Notes: a model not told the origin generated them from the sequence alone. A DNA stretch of 64,000 bases from JAAFIW01 sp031414805 (GCA_031414805.1 JANOQJ010000044.1:1-64000), one strand, 5' to 3'. Numbered from the stretch's first letter, positions 31,897 through 40,828 are shown. Program-made: numbers and translations.

Positions 31897-32020
31897 TCAC
31901 CTGCTTGCGCAAAAACTCCAGGGCTGCAAACCGCTCTGCAATGGGCCGCGACAGCCAATAGGCCAAATCGCTCGGCTGCGTGTGCAAGGTCGTTTTGAAT
32001 ACAACTTTTGCAATTGCCAT
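31826..32020 (-). CDS. Small partner protein of the nucleotidyltransferase cassette
   Basis: 64 residues. AKVVFKTTLHTQ at the N-terminus, then DLAYWLSRPIAERFAALEFL and RLQRVCRV near the end, form a recognisable small family always followed by a nucleotidyltransferase-like gene. The core YWLSRP-x-ERF-x-ALE-x-LR is the conserved part. It overlaps its partner by about 70 bp, so the two are co-translated. Possibly the regulatory or antitoxin-like part; this is inference. Confidence 0.72.
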   Translation of the reverse strand: MAIAKVVFKTTLHTQPSDLAYWLSRPIAERFAALEFLRKQVIDGLPSTEQRLQRVCRVTQRERS

Positions 32021-32026
32021 AAATTC

Positions 32027-33004
32027 CTACCGACTCTCCGCCTTGGTATCCGTAAACCGCCCATAGCTTTGCAGCCTTGCATAACGCCGGTCTTGCAATT
32101 CTTTGGGCTTCAAGTCGGCCAGCTGCCGCCAGGCATCGCCCAGCGCGCGCTTGAGGAATGCTGCCATCTGTTTGTGGTCGCGGTGCGCGCCGCCCACCGG
32201 CTCGGTGACGATTTTGTCGACCAGGCCCAGCGCTTTGAGGCGGTGTGCGGTGATGCCCAGCGCATCAGCCGCTTCCTGCGCCTTGTCGCTTGTTTTCCAC
32301 AAGATGGAGGCGCAACCCTCGGGGCTGATGACCGAGTAAATCGAGTACTGCAGCATCAGCAACTGGTCGCCGACCGAGATGGCCAATGCCCCGCCTGAGC
32401 CGCCTTCGCCAATGATGCTGGTGATGATGGGCACCTGCAATTGCGCCATCTCGAAGATGTTGCGACCAATCGCTTCTGACTGGCCGCGCTCTTCGGCTTC
32501 AATGCCGGGAAACGCGCCGGGCGTGTCCACAAAGGTGAACACCGGCAGGCCAAATTTTTCGGCTGTCTTCATCAAGCGCAGCGCCTTGCGGTAGCCCTCG
32601 GGCTTGCTCATGCCAAAGTTGCGGGCGGTGCGTTCCTTGGTGTCGCGGCCCTTTTGGTGACCGAGCACCATACAGGCCGTGCCATTGAAACGAGCCAGGC
32701 CGCCCACGATCGACAGATCGTCGGCAAAGTGCCGGTCACCATGCAGTTCCACAAAATCGGTGAAGCAGTCGTGCACGTAGTCCAACGTGTAGGGCCGCTC
32801 CGGGTGGCGGGCAATTTTGGTGATTTGCCAGGGGGTCAGCTCACTATAAATGTCGCGCGTAAGTTGCTGGCTTTTCTTGGACAGTTGCTCAATCTCGGCT
32901 GAGATGTCGACTGCTGACTCGGTCTGCACATAGCGCAGTTCTTCAATTTTGGATTCCAGCTCGGCAATCGGATGCTCGAAATCCAGAAAGGTCTTTTTTG
33001 CCAC
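32027..33004 (-). CDS. accA: Acetyl-CoA carboxylase carboxyltransferase subunit alpha
   Basis: 325 residues from the GTG at 33004, preceded by AGGAGC. It transfers the carboxyl group from biotin to acetyl-CoA to make malonyl-CoA, together with AccD encoded elsewhere. Blocks FLDFEHPIAELESKIEELR, ARHPERPYTLDYV, LHGDRHFADD, HQKGRDTKE, FGMSKPEGYRKALRLM, DTPGAFPGIEAEERGQSEAI and GEGGSGGALAI (acyl-CoA and oxyanion sites) are textbook AccA. It lies between alkA and the nucleotidyltransferase cassette. Confidence 0.96.
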   Translation of the reverse strand: MAKKTFLDFEHPIAELESKIEELRYVQTESAVDISAEIEQLSKKSQQLTRDIYSELTPWQITKIARHPERPYTLDYVHDCFTDFVELHGDRHFADDLSIVGGLARFNGTACMVLGHQKGRDTKERTARNFGMSKPEGYRKALRLMKTAEKFGLPVFTFVDTPGAFPGIEAEERGQSEAIGRNIFEMAQLQVPIITSIIGEGGSGGALAISVGDQLLMLQYSIYSVISPEGCASILWKTSDKAQEAADALGITAHRLKALGLVDKIVTEPVGGAHRDHKQMAAFLKRALGDAWRQLADLKPKELQDRRYARLQSYGRFTDTKAESR

Positions 33005-33036
33005 AAAAGCTCCTCTTGTAAATGCGCTGTCTTGAC

Positions 33037-33669
33037 TTAATACGCCACGGGCACCGGCTCCAACGAGCGCCAAATATACCAAGTGGCCACGCTGCAAAAC
33101 GGCGCCCAGGCAGCGGCTACTTCGCGCGCGTCGCTGCGGCTGACCGGGTCACCCGAGAAATAATTGGCGCTGATGCCGTTGATCAAACCCACATCGTCCA
33201 GTGGGAGCACGTTAGGGCGCATCAGGTGAAAAATCAGGAACATTTCTGCTGTCCAGCGGCCAATGCCGCGAATGGCCACCAGCTGGGCAATGACGGCGTC
33301 GTCATCCATCGTGGCCCAGTCGTCAGCCTGTATGGCTTCGGAATCAAAGTGCAGCGCAAGATCGACCAGATACTCGATCTTGCGGGCCGACAGACCCGCC
33401 GCGCGCATATCGTCCACTTTCAGTTTGAGCACCGACGATGCCGTCATTTTGCGGGGTAACAGCACGAAGCGGTCCCACACTGTTTGTGCGGCTTTGACCG
33501 ATATTTGCTGACCCACAATGCTGCGCGCCAAAGTGGTGAACGGGTCTCCGCGCGACTGCAGACAGGCATCACCAAACTGCGGAATCAGCCGCTTCATCAC
33601 CCGGTCTTTTTTAGCCAGGTGTTTGCAGGCTTCTTCCCAATAGGCCGGGGTGCTGAGCGCCACCGTCAC
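33037..33669 (-). CDS. alkA: DNA-3-methyladenine glycosylase II (HhH-GPD)
   Basis: 210 residues. The helix-hairpin-helix is LVAIRGIGRWTAEMFLIF, and the catalytic Asp is in VLPLDDVGL, typical of AlkA/MagIII-type base-excision repair enzymes that remove alkylated purines. The N-terminal part (TTLARSIVGQQISVKAAQTVW) matches the family. There is no iron-sulfur cluster loop, so it is not an endonuclease III. It overlaps the end of cysS by 4 bp (ATG within the stop region), so translation is coupled. Confidence 0.9.
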   Translation of the reverse strand: MTVALSTPAYWEEACKHLAKKDRVMKRLIPQFGDACLQSRGDPFTTLARSIVGQQISVKAAQTVWDRFVLLPRKMTASSVLKLKVDDMRAAGLSARKIEYLVDLALHFDSEAIQADDWATMDDDAVIAQLVAIRGIGRWTAEMFLIFHLMRPNVLPLDDVGLINGISANYFSGDPVSRSDAREVAAAWAPFCSVATWYIWRSLEPVPVAY

Positions 33670-35054
33670 GATTGCGCCTCCCAGGTGGTGCCCGTAGGCG
33701 AGTCTTTCAGCACCACGCCTTGCGCCAACAATTGGTCACGAATCGCGTCTGCGCCAGCAAAATCGCGGGCTTTCTTGGCTGCAGCACGCTCGGTGATCAA
33801 AGCCTCAATGGCCGATGCATCGACACCCGCCCCAGCTTGCATAAACGCTTTGGGATCACCCTGCAACAGCCCCAGGCATCCGCCCAAAGCCTTCAGCAGA
33901 CCCGACAGCTCATGCGACTGGCTGCGATTGACCTCGGCGGCAAGGTCAAACAGCACTGCAACAGCTTCCGGCGTGGCGAAGTCGTTGTTCATCGCGGTCT
34001 GGAAACGAGCGGCAAAAGGGTCGCTCCAGCTGATGGATACGGCTGGAGCAGCTACTAAATCAGGAGCAATTGCGAGAGCGGTGTACAAACGTTTGAGCGC
34101 ATTGCGGGCGTCCACCAAATGCACGTCGCTGTAGTTCAGGTCACTTCGGTAGTGGCTGCGCACCAGGAAGAAGCGCAGGGTTTCAGCGTCGAACTTTTTT
34201 AACACGTCGCGAATAGTGAAAAAGTTACCCAAGCTCTTAGACATTTTCTCGTTGTCGGTATTAACAAATCCGTTGTGCATCCAGACCCTGGACAGGGGTA
34301 CACCATTGGCACCCTCACTCTGCGCAATTTCATTTTCATGGTGGGGAAACTGCAAGTCAGCGCCACCGCCATGAATGTCAAAGGTTTTACCCAGCAAAGC
34401 TTGCGCCATTGCGGAGCATTCAATGTGCCAGCCAGGGCGACCTGTACCGTAAACGCTGGGCCACTTAGCATCTTCTGGCTCGCTGTCTTTGGCTGACTTC
34501 CACAGAACGAAGTCCAGCGGGTCTTCTTTGCCATCCAGAACCGCCACCCGCTGCCCTGCATGCAGTTCGTCCAGCGATTTACCGGATAGCTTTCCGTAAC
34601 CGGGGAATTTGCGCACGGCATAGTTCACGTCGCCACTCGGCACCCGATATGCCAATCCCTGCTGTTCCAGCAAATCGACGATTCCCAGCATCTGCGGCAC
34701 AAAATCAGTGGCACGCGGGTCGTGGGTGGGGCGATCAATGCCCAAGGCATCAAAGTCACGGTACATCTCTACGATCATTCGGTCGGTCAAACCTCGTACT
34801 GTCTCGCCGTTTTCCACCGCGCGGCGAATGATTCTGTCGTCAATATCGGTGATGTTGCGCACGAATGTGACGCGCAAGCCGCTTACTTTCAGCCAGCGTT
34901 GCACGACGTCAAACGCGACGTTTGAACGGGCATGCCCCACATGGCACAGGTCGTATACCGTCATGCCGCACACATACATGCGCACATGACCGGCTTCGAT
35001 GGGAGAAAAATCTTCCAGTTCACGCGACAGCGTGTTGTAGATACGAAGGCTCAT
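33666..35054 (-). CDS. cysS: Cysteinyl-tRNA synthetase
   Basis: 462 residues, full length. It loads cysteine on tRNA-Cys. The HIGH-type motif is HVGH at 38-41, Zn ligand Cys29 lies in MYVCGMTVYDLC, and the KMSKS motif appears in DNEKMSKSLGNFF. The C-terminal DALR/anticodon part contains a degraded dispersed-repeat copy (34042-34072) coding APDLVAAPAVSI near residue 330. The stretch matches the repeat peptide in ldcA (PDLIAARAVS) at most positions. Confidence 0.95.
   Translation of the reverse strand: MSLRIYNTLSRELEDFSPIEAGHVRMYVCGMTVYDLCHVGHARSNVAFDVVQRWLKVSGLRVTFVRNITDIDDRIIRRAVENGETVRGLTDRMIVEMYRDFDALGIDRPTHDPRATDFVPQMLGIVDLLEQQGLAYRVPSGDVNYAVRKFPGYGKLSGKSLDELHAGQRVAVLDGKEDPLDFVLWKSAKDSEPEDAKWPSVYGTGRPGWHIECSAMAQALLGKTFDIHGGGADLQFPHHENEIAQSEGANGVPLSRVWMHNGFVNTDNEKMSKSLGNFFTIRDVLKKFDAETLRFFLVRSHYRSDLNYSDVHLVDARNALKRLYTALAIAPDLVAAPAVSISWSDPFAARFQTAMNNDFATPEAVAVLFDLAAEVNRSQSHELSGLLKALGGCLGLLQGDPKAFMQAGAGVDASAIEALITERAAAKKARDFAGADAIRDQLLAQGVVLKDSPTGTTWEAQS
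34042..34072 (-). repeat. Degraded dispersed repeat in frame inside cysS (copy 8)
   Basis: GCTGGAGCAGCTACTAAATC followed by AGGAGCAATT. It lines up with the half of copy 6 that reads AGCAGCTATCAAATCAGGAG, same orientation and same reading frame. Confidence 0.6.
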
Positions 35055-35266
35055 GGGAATTTAAACAGGACGTCGGTCTGCGGGGGTTTCGCGGAGCGCG
35101 TGGGGTCAGTGGGGGGTTCGAACTGGGACTTGCAGGCATCAGGTTCCGCACGAACCCGCCCGCTACAATTGCACTCAGTATAAAGCTGTCGCCTGGCGTG
35201 TGTCATTCCCAAAAACGCACAGCCAAGGCATCCAGATTCAGGTGCGAGATTTCACAAGGTTTCTTC

Positions 35267-36340
35267 ATGTTGTTTGCCCCCAAGACCCCCTTTCCTAAAA
35301 CCTCCCCGAGCACCCAAGCGCTTCGTTTATTGGCGTTTGTCGCCTTGTTTTGGTCTGGCATGGCCCATGCCGACGACTACAGCGATGTGAACCAATTGCT
35401 GCGCGCTGGCAAGTTCGCTGACGCCCTGAGTCGTGCAGACCAATTCCTGGCGGCCAAACCGCGTGACGCTCAAATGCGTTTCTTGAAAGGCGTGATTCAA
35501 ACCGAGGCGGCCAAACCACAAGACGCCATTGCCACCTTCAGCAAGCTGACTGAAGACTACCCAGAGTTGCCCGAGCCTTACAACAACCTGGCTGTTTTGT
35601 ATGCTGGGCAGAGCCAATTCGACAAAGCCCGCGCAGCCCTGGAAATGGCCATTCGCACCAACCCCAGCTACGCCACCGCTCATGAAAATCTTGGCGATGT
35701 GTATGCCAAGCTGGCCAGCCAGGCTTACAGCAAGGCCTTGCAGCTGGATGGCGGCAATGCAGGCGTGCCGCCCAAGCTGGGCTTGATTCGCAGCATTTTT
35801 ACGCCGGATGCCAAAGGCCAGCGTCCAGCGACGGCACCTGTAGCGGCAGCGCCGACCCCGGCACCAGTGGCCACCCCGCCGACTGTTTCTGCGGCGACCA
35901 AAACCGTGGCCGCTCCTGCGGTGCCTGCGGCTTCAGCGCCTGCCGCCACGGCCGCGCCATCGGCCCCGCCGGTCGCACCACAGCCCGGCACCAGCAGTTC
36001 CAGCGACAAAGACGTGGAATCTGCCGTTCGCGCCTGGGCTGCCGCGTGGTCATCCAAAGACATGGGCGGCTATCTGGCTGCGTATGGACGCGACTTTGAC
36101 CCGCCCGGCAGCCAAGCGCGCAAAGCCTGGGAAGATGACCGCCGCAGCCGCATCATGGGCAAGTCGCGCATCAACGTGAAGCTGACCGATTTAACTGTCA
36201 ACGTGACCGGGACCAAAGCCGTCGCCCGGTTCAAGCAGGAGTACAGCGCCGACGCGCTGAACGTCAGCAGCCGCAAAACGCTGGAACTGGTGCGCGCGGG
36301 TGACCGCTGGGTCATCGTCCGGGAATCCACCGGCGCGTGA
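35267..36340 (+). CDS. Periplasmic TPR protein with C-terminal NTF2-like domain
   Basis: 357 residues from the ATG at 35267. The signal peptide spans about residues 1-36 (LRLLAFVALFWSGMAHA). Tetratricopeptide repeats fill about residues 38-165 (LLRAGKFADALSRADQFLAA, PEPYNNLAVLYAGQSQFDKA, YATAHENLGDVYAKLA). A low-complexity Ala/Pro/Thr linker follows (about 185-245). The C-terminal ~110 residues are an NTF2/SnoaL-like domain (AVRAWAAAWSSKDMGGYLAAY). The longer upstream open frame is not coding. It is the first gene of a plus-strand operon with an L,D-transpeptidase that carries the same type of C-terminal domain, suggesting a shared envelope function. Confidence 0.85.
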   Translation: MLFAPKTPFPKTSPSTQALRLLAFVALFWSGMAHADDYSDVNQLLRAGKFADALSRADQFLAAKPRDAQMRFLKGVIQTEAAKPQDAIATFSKLTEDYPELPEPYNNLAVLYAGQSQFDKARAALEMAIRTNPSYATAHENLGDVYAKLASQAYSKALQLDGGNAGVPPKLGLIRSIFTPDAKGQRPATAPVAAAPTPAPVATPPTVSAATKTVAAPAVPAASAPAATAAPSAPPVAPQPGTSSSSDKDVESAVRAWAAAWSSKDMGGYLAAYGRDFDPPGSQARKAWEDDRRSRIMGKSRINVKLTDLTVNVTGTKAVARFKQEYSADALNVSSRKTLELVRAGDRWVIVRESTGA

Positions 36341-36389
36341 TGCATCGATTGGCGAGCTTGCTGGTCAGCAAGCCAGGTGATTTTTTTTC

Positions 36390-37685
36390 ATGACACGCCT
36401 TGCACGTCTGGTGCCACCCCTGCTGGTCGGGGTGTTGTTGTATTTGTTGACGATTTCCGCATCGGCGTCGAACGCACCGTCCCGAAGCACCAAGGCGCAA
36501 AAAGCACGCGCTGTTCAACCTGCGGTTCTGCCCAAAGCACCTGCGGTACTGCCCAAAGCACCTGCGGTTGACGGCGAAGCCCGCCTGATTGCCATCTACC
36601 AGCTGATCGGTCAAGCCAAAACCCGTCAGGCGCTGGTGCTCGCCGAAGCGCTGGTACGTGACCATCCGAACTTTCAGCTAGCTCAATTGGTACTGGGGGA
36701 TTTGTTGTCTGCCCAAGCCAGAACGCTACGGCGTGTAGGCGATGTGCCCGATGCCGCAGTGCAAGACGGCGCCGGTGTGCTGGCAGATTTGCGCGACGAA
36801 TCCCAACAGCGCCTCAAAGCCTTACGGGAACGGCCCCCCGCGGGCACCATACCTTCGGCATTTGTATCGCTGTCGGTTCGCAACCGCCATGCCATTGCGG
36901 TCGATGCGTCGCGCTCGCGCCTGTACCTGTTCGAAAACAAGGGCGGCGTGTTAACACTGGTTGCCGACTACTACATTTCGCTGGGCAAAACAGGTGTTGA
37001 AAAGTCTGTTGAAGGCGATTTGCGGACGCCGTTGGGCGTGTACTTCGTCACCAGCAACCTGGATCCCAAGTCGCTCAAAGACTTTTATGGTGCCGGTGCC
37101 CTGCCTATCAACTACCCCAACCCGTTTGACATTCGCAGGGGGAAAACTGGCAGTGGCATCTGGCTGCACGGCACGCCGCCCAACCAGTTCTCGCGGGCGC
37201 CGCGCGCCACCGATGGTTGCGTGGTGCTGGCCAACAGCGATTTAGCGCACATTGTCAAGACGGTGGAGATACGCACCACGCCGGTGGTGATTGCGCAAAG
37301 CCTGGTCTGGACCACGCCGCAAAGCCTGATTGCGCCTGCACGCAGTTTTGAGGCCTCGCTGGACGCCTGGCGACGCGCCAAAAGCAGCGGGAACCTGGAA
37401 CGCGTGCGCAGCTTCTACACCGCCGACTTTTCGGGCAACGGCAAGCCTCTACCCGATTGGCTGCCCGGCCTGCAACGAGACCTGGAGCGGGCGGCAGGCA
37501 AAGAGGTGCTACTCAAAGACTTGTCTTTGTTGCGCTATCCCGAGCCTCAGGAAACGATGGTGGTAACCTTTGGCGAGCTGCTGGCAGGCACCTCAAAAGG
37601 TGTGGTTCGACGCCAGTACTGGACCCGCAACACGGACCCCAATGGTTCTGGTTGGAAGATTTTTTTTGAAGGAGTTATTGGATGA
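36390..37685 (+). CDS. L,D-transpeptidase (YkuD) with C-terminal NTF2-like domain
   Basis: 431 residues. An N-terminal hydrophobic signal/anchor (PPLLVGVLLYLLTISASASN) is followed by a duplicated VLPKAPA linker. The YkuD catalytic domain spans about residues 165-310; the active-site block has HGTPPNQFSRAPRATDGCVV, giving the His and the nucleophilic Cys. The C-terminal ~110 residues (SFEASLDAWRRAKSSGNLER to the end) form an NTF2-like domain resembling that of the preceding TPR protein. It would form 3-3 cross-links or attach proteins to peptidoglycan in the periplasm. The stop overlaps the ppiA start (ATGA). Confidence 0.88.
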   Translation: MTRLARLVPPLLVGVLLYLLTISASASNAPSRSTKAQKARAVQPAVLPKAPAVLPKAPAVDGEARLIAIYQLIGQAKTRQALVLAEALVRDHPNFQLAQLVLGDLLSAQARTLRRVGDVPDAAVQDGAGVLADLRDESQQRLKALRERPPAGTIPSAFVSLSVRNRHAIAVDASRSRLYLFENKGGVLTLVADYYISLGKTGVEKSVEGDLRTPLGVYFVTSNLDPKSLKDFYGAGALPINYPNPFDIRRGKTGSGIWLHGTPPNQFSRAPRATDGCVVLANSDLAHIVKTVEIRTTPVVIAQSLVWTTPQSLIAPARSFEASLDAWRRAKSSGNLERVRSFYTADFSGNGKPLPDWLPGLQRDLERAAGKEVLLKDLSLLRYPEPQETMVVTFGELLAGTSKGVVRRQYWTRNTDPNGSGWKIFFEGVIG

Positions 37686-38371
37686 ACATACAACGCTACA
37701 GCCTGACCCGACGCCTGGCCGCGACCGCGGTCGCAGCCGGGCTGATGACCGCCAGCTTCGCCTGGGCCACCGACGCGCCACGCGTGAAGTTCGACACGTC
37801 GATGGGTGAAATACTGGTCGAGGTCTACCCGGACAAGGCGCCCAAGACGGTCGAGAATTTTTTGCAGTACGTGAAAGACAAGCACTACGACGGCACCATT
37901 TTTCACCGCGTGATTGAAAACTTCATGGTGCAGGGCGGCGGTTTTGACGCGAGCTACGTGCAAAAGCCTGTGCGTGCGCCGGTCGCGCACGAAGGGCGTG
38001 AAGCACTCGCCAAAGGCGGTGCGAAAAACGTGGTCGGCACCCTGGCGATGGCACGCACCAATGACCCCAATTCGGCTACTTCACAGTTTTTCATCAACGT
38101 GAAAGACAACGCGTTTTTGGACCCTACAGTCATTCCGCCCGGCGACCCGGTTGCCAAGTTTGAGTTTGGTGGCCGCACCTACGACAACGTACCCCGTGCC
38201 AACCTCATCAACAACCCGCAACTGTTCGGCTACACCGTTTTCGGCAAAGTTATCAAGGGCATGGACGTGGTCGAAAAAATCAAGGCCACACCCACCGGCC
38301 CTGGTGGCCCTTTCCCTGGCGACGCGCCCAAAACCCAGGTGCTGATCAAGTCAGCCACCCTGGTCAAATAA
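37682..38371 (+). CDS. ppiA: Peptidyl-prolyl cis-trans isomerase, periplasmic cyclophilin
   Basis: 229 residues. The signal peptide is about residues 1-29 (LAATAVAAGLMTASFAWA). The cyclophilin domain reads VKFDTSMGEILVEVYPDKAP, YDGTIFHRVIENFMVQGGGF (catalytic Arg in FHRV), ARTNDPNSATSQFFINV and LFGYTVFGKVIKGMDVV. It speeds proline isomerisation of exported proteins. Coupled to the L,D-transpeptidase upstream and 25 bp before ppiB. Confidence 0.93.
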   Translation: MNIQRYSLTRRLAATAVAAGLMTASFAWATDAPRVKFDTSMGEILVEVYPDKAPKTVENFLQYVKDKHYDGTIFHRVIENFMVQGGGFDASYVQKPVRAPVAHEGREALAKGGAKNVVGTLAMARTNDPNSATSQFFINVKDNAFLDPTVIPPGDPVAKFEFGGRTYDNVPRANLINNPQLFGYTVFGKVIKGMDVVEKIKATPTGPGGPFPGDAPKTQVLIKSATLVK

Positions 38372-38396
38372 CTTTTTTATTGCGAGATATCACCCT

Positions 38397-38903
38397 ATGA
38401 GCAACCCACAAGTCGAACTACACATCATGGAATACGGCGTGATCACGCTGGAACTGGATGCCGACAAAGCACCCAAGTCCGTGGCCAATTTTTTGAGCTA
38501 CGTCAACAAGGGCCACTACAACAAAACCATTTTTCACCGCGTGATTCCAAACTTCATGGTGCAAGGCGGCGGTTTTGAGCCGGGCATGACGCAAAAGCCA
38601 ACCGATGCCAACATTGAGAACGAAGCCGCCAATGGCTTGAAGAATGACAACTACACCGTGGCCATGGCCCGAACCAACGAGCCGCACTCGGCCAGTTCAC
38701 AGTTTTTTATCAACGTGGCTAAAAACGACTTTTTGAACCACACCGCACCGTCGGCACAGGGCTGGGGCTATGCCGTATTCGGCAAGGTTGTGGCGGGCAT
38801 GGACGTGGTCGACAAGATCAAGGCCGTGAAAACCGGCCGCAAGGGCTTTCATGATGACGTGCCGAAAGACGACGTGATCATTGAAAAAGCGGTAGCGCTG
38901 TAG
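38397..38903 (+). CDS. ppiB: Peptidyl-prolyl cis-trans isomerase, cytoplasmic cyclophilin
   Basis: 168 residues, no signal peptide. Cyclophilin motifs KTIFHRVIPNFMVQGGGF, ARTNEPHSASSQFFINV and WGYAVFGKVVAGMDVVDKI are intact. It is the cytosolic partner of the preceding gene, from an old duplication. This ppiA-ppiB-lpxH order is conserved in Burkholderiales. Confidence 0.95.
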   Translation: MSNPQVELHIMEYGVITLELDADKAPKSVANFLSYVNKGHYNKTIFHRVIPNFMVQGGGFEPGMTQKPTDANIENEAANGLKNDNYTVAMARTNEPHSASSQFFINVAKNDFLNHTAPSAQGWGYAVFGKVVAGMDVVDKIKAVKTGRKGFHDDVPKDDVIIEKAVAL

Positions 38904-38927
38904 ATCGAACAGTCCAGGCACGTGACG

Positions 38928-39719
38928 ATGGCCCATGCCGTCACCGCACCCGCTGCCTGGCAAACCGTCGATTTCATTTCCGATCTGCACCTGCAGGCCC
39001 GCGATGTAGAAACCTTTCAGGCCTTCAAGGCGTTTTTAAAGACCAGCCCCGCCCAGGCAATTTTTATCCTCGGCGATTTGTTTGAAGTGTGGGTGGGTGA
39101 CGATGCCGCCGAGCTGGGCAGCTTTGAAGCCGAATGCACTGAAGCCTTGCGCACCGCCAGCCAGACCCGTTCGCTGTACGTGATGCACGGCAACCGTGAC
39201 TTCCTGCTGTCCACGCAGTTTGCGCAGCAAGCCCAAGTCACGCTCCTTCCCGACGCCACGGTCTTGCTGTTTGCCGGCCAGCGCTGGCTGCTCACGCATG
39301 GCGACGCCCTGTGTCTGGCTGATGTGGACTACCAGGCCTTTCGCCAGCGCGTGCGCAGCACGCAGTGGCAACACGAATTTCTGAGCCAGTCGCTCACATC
39401 GCGGCGCGCCATTGCCCGCGACCTGCGCCAGCAAAGCGAGCAGCGCAAACAAACCCAGCCGGTCGGTACGTGGATCGACGTGGATGCCGCCGCCGCGCAA
39501 CAAGCGCTGCGCGATGCCGACGCCAAAACACTGATTCACGGCCACACCCACCAAGCCGCAGACCACGACCTGGGCCAGGGCCTGACCCGCGTGGTGCTCA
39601 GCGACTGGGACGCCACCGCCCAGCCACCACGCCTGCAAGTGCTGCGCTTGACCGCACAGGGCTTGCAGCGGCGTGACTTGGCTCCAGATGCGAGCCATGA
39701 TGTTCGCAACCGCACATAG
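38928..39719 (+). CDS. lpxH: UDP-2,3-diacylglucosamine diphosphatase
   Basis: 263 residues from the ATG at 38928; a GTG at 38922 is an alternative. It hydrolyses UDP-2,3-diacylglucosamine to lipid X in lipid A synthesis at the inner face of the inner membrane. The metallophosphatase ligands are all visible: FISDLHLQ, LGDLFEVWVGDD, MHGNRDFLL, THGDALCLAD and IHGHTHQAAD. The end overlaps the start of mtfA. Confidence 0.93.
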   Translation: MAHAVTAPAAWQTVDFISDLHLQARDVETFQAFKAFLKTSPAQAIFILGDLFEVWVGDDAAELGSFEAECTEALRTASQTRSLYVMHGNRDFLLSTQFAQQAQVTLLPDATVLLFAGQRWLLTHGDALCLADVDYQAFRQRVRSTQWQHEFLSQSLTSRRAIARDLRQQSEQRKQTQPVGTWIDVDAAAAQQALRDADAKTLIHGHTHQAADHDLGQGLTRVVLSDWDATAQPPRLQVLRLTAQGLQRRDLAPDASHDVRNRT

Positions 39720-40587
39720 TTTTCTGCGCCAGCAACTGGCTCCCTGGTGGCAGCGCTTTGGCGGAGCTTCCGCCGCACTGCCAGCGCCGCCTGTTCCTCA
39801 AGAGTTGTGGCAAAACGTTCTGGAAAAACACCCGTTTGCTCAACAACTCACCGTCCCCGAGCAAGCCGGTCTGCAACACCTGGCCGCCGCCTTCCTGGGC
39901 AGCAAAGAATTCACTGGAGCCAATGGCCTGGTCATCACCGACGAGGTTGCCCTGACGATTGCCGTACAGGCCGTGCTCCCCCTGCTCTACCTGGGCCGCC
40001 CCGGCGAAAAATTTCCCGCGCGCCGCTGGAAACCCCGCCACGCGCTCACGTGGTACGACGACTTTGTTGGCATCGTGGTGCACCCCGGCCCCGTGCTGGC
40101 GCGCCGCACCAAAACCGACGCCGCGGGCGTGGTGCACCACTACGGCGAAGCCCTGGCCGGCGAAGCCATGCAGGGCGGCCCCGTGACGCTCAGCTGGCAA
40201 GACGTGGCCAGCGCGGGTGATCAAGCTCACACGGGCTACAACCTGGTCATTCATGAGTTTGCCCACAAGCTGGACATGCAGGACGGCGTGGCCGACGGCT
40301 GCCCACCCCTGCCGCCCCACTTTGCCGGCACCCGCGGCCCACGCTCCGCCCGAAAGCACTGGGATACGGTGATGCAGACCGCCTTTGAGCAACTGCGCGA
40401 CCAACTCAGCCTGGCCGAGCGCTTTGGTGGCGAGCCACCCTGGCTGAACAGCTACGGCGCGACCCACATCAGCGAATTCTTCGCCGTGGCTTGCGAAGCC
40501 TACTTTGTCAACCGCACCCGCCTGGCGCAAGACTTTGCGCCGCTGGTGGTGCTGTTTGACGCGTTTTTCAGGCCTGCAGATCGCTAA
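39697..40587 (+). CDS. mtfA: MtfA-family zinc metallopeptidase (M90)
   Basis: 296 residues from the ATG at 39697; in-frame starts at 39688 and 39700 are equally possible. The zinc motif HEFAHKLDMQDG (HExxH) is present, followed downstream by NSYGATHISEFFAVACEAYF, whose Glu is the third ligand. E. coli MtfA sequesters the repressor Mlc and thereby affects glucose uptake; the Mlc link is not tested here. It overlaps lpxH by about 20 bp. Confidence 0.88.
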   Translation: MMFATAHSFLRQQLAPWWQRFGGASAALPAPPVPQELWQNVLEKHPFAQQLTVPEQAGLQHLAAAFLGSKEFTGANGLVITDEVALTIAVQAVLPLLYLGRPGEKFPARRWKPRHALTWYDDFVGIVVHPGPVLARRTKTDAAGVVHHYGEALAGEAMQGGPVTLSWQDVASAGDQAHTGYNLVIHEFAHKLDMQDGVADGCPPLPPHFAGTRGPRSARKHWDTVMQTAFEQLRDQLSLAERFGGEPPWLNSYGATHISEFFAVACEAYFVNRTRLAQDFAPLVVLFDAFFRPADR

Positions 40588-40588
40588 G

Positions 40589-40828
40589 TTATTTGAACGG
40601 ATTGGCCGTTGCAAACCACAGCCCGATACCGGTGGCGATGATGAAGGCACCGTCGGTAATGCCCACGGCCAGAAAGAATTTGGTTTGCAGCTCCGGTGCC
40701 AACTCAGGCTGGCGAGCCACACCCTCCAGCAGTTTCATGCTGATCAAGCCAATGCCGATGCACGAGCCAAAAGCGGGAATGCCAATCAGCAGCGCGACGG
40801 CAAGGGGAAGTAGTTCGTTGTGAGGCAT
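40589..40828 (-). CDS. Orphan F0 ATP synthase c-subunit-like proteolipid
   Basis: 79 residues, two transmembrane helices with the polar loop ARQPELAPELQ. The C-terminal helix FFLAVGITDGAFIIATGIGL has the ion-binding Asp in the position where AtpE proteins have it. The N-terminal helix has the GIGLISMKLLEGVARQPEL pattern. No other atp genes are near; the usual atp operon must lie elsewhere. It is convergent with mtfA, the stop codons separated by one base. It could be a second c-subunit, or part of another rotary system. Confidence 0.85.
   Translation of the reverse strand: MPHNELLPLAVALLIGIPAFGSCIGIGLISMKLLEGVARQPELAPELQTKFFLAVGITDGAFIIATGIGLWFATANPFK

Noticed and set aside
34922..35266. N-terminal extension of the TPR gene
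   Set aside because: It overlaps the start of cysS on the other strand and would hide the signal peptide that begins at 35267.
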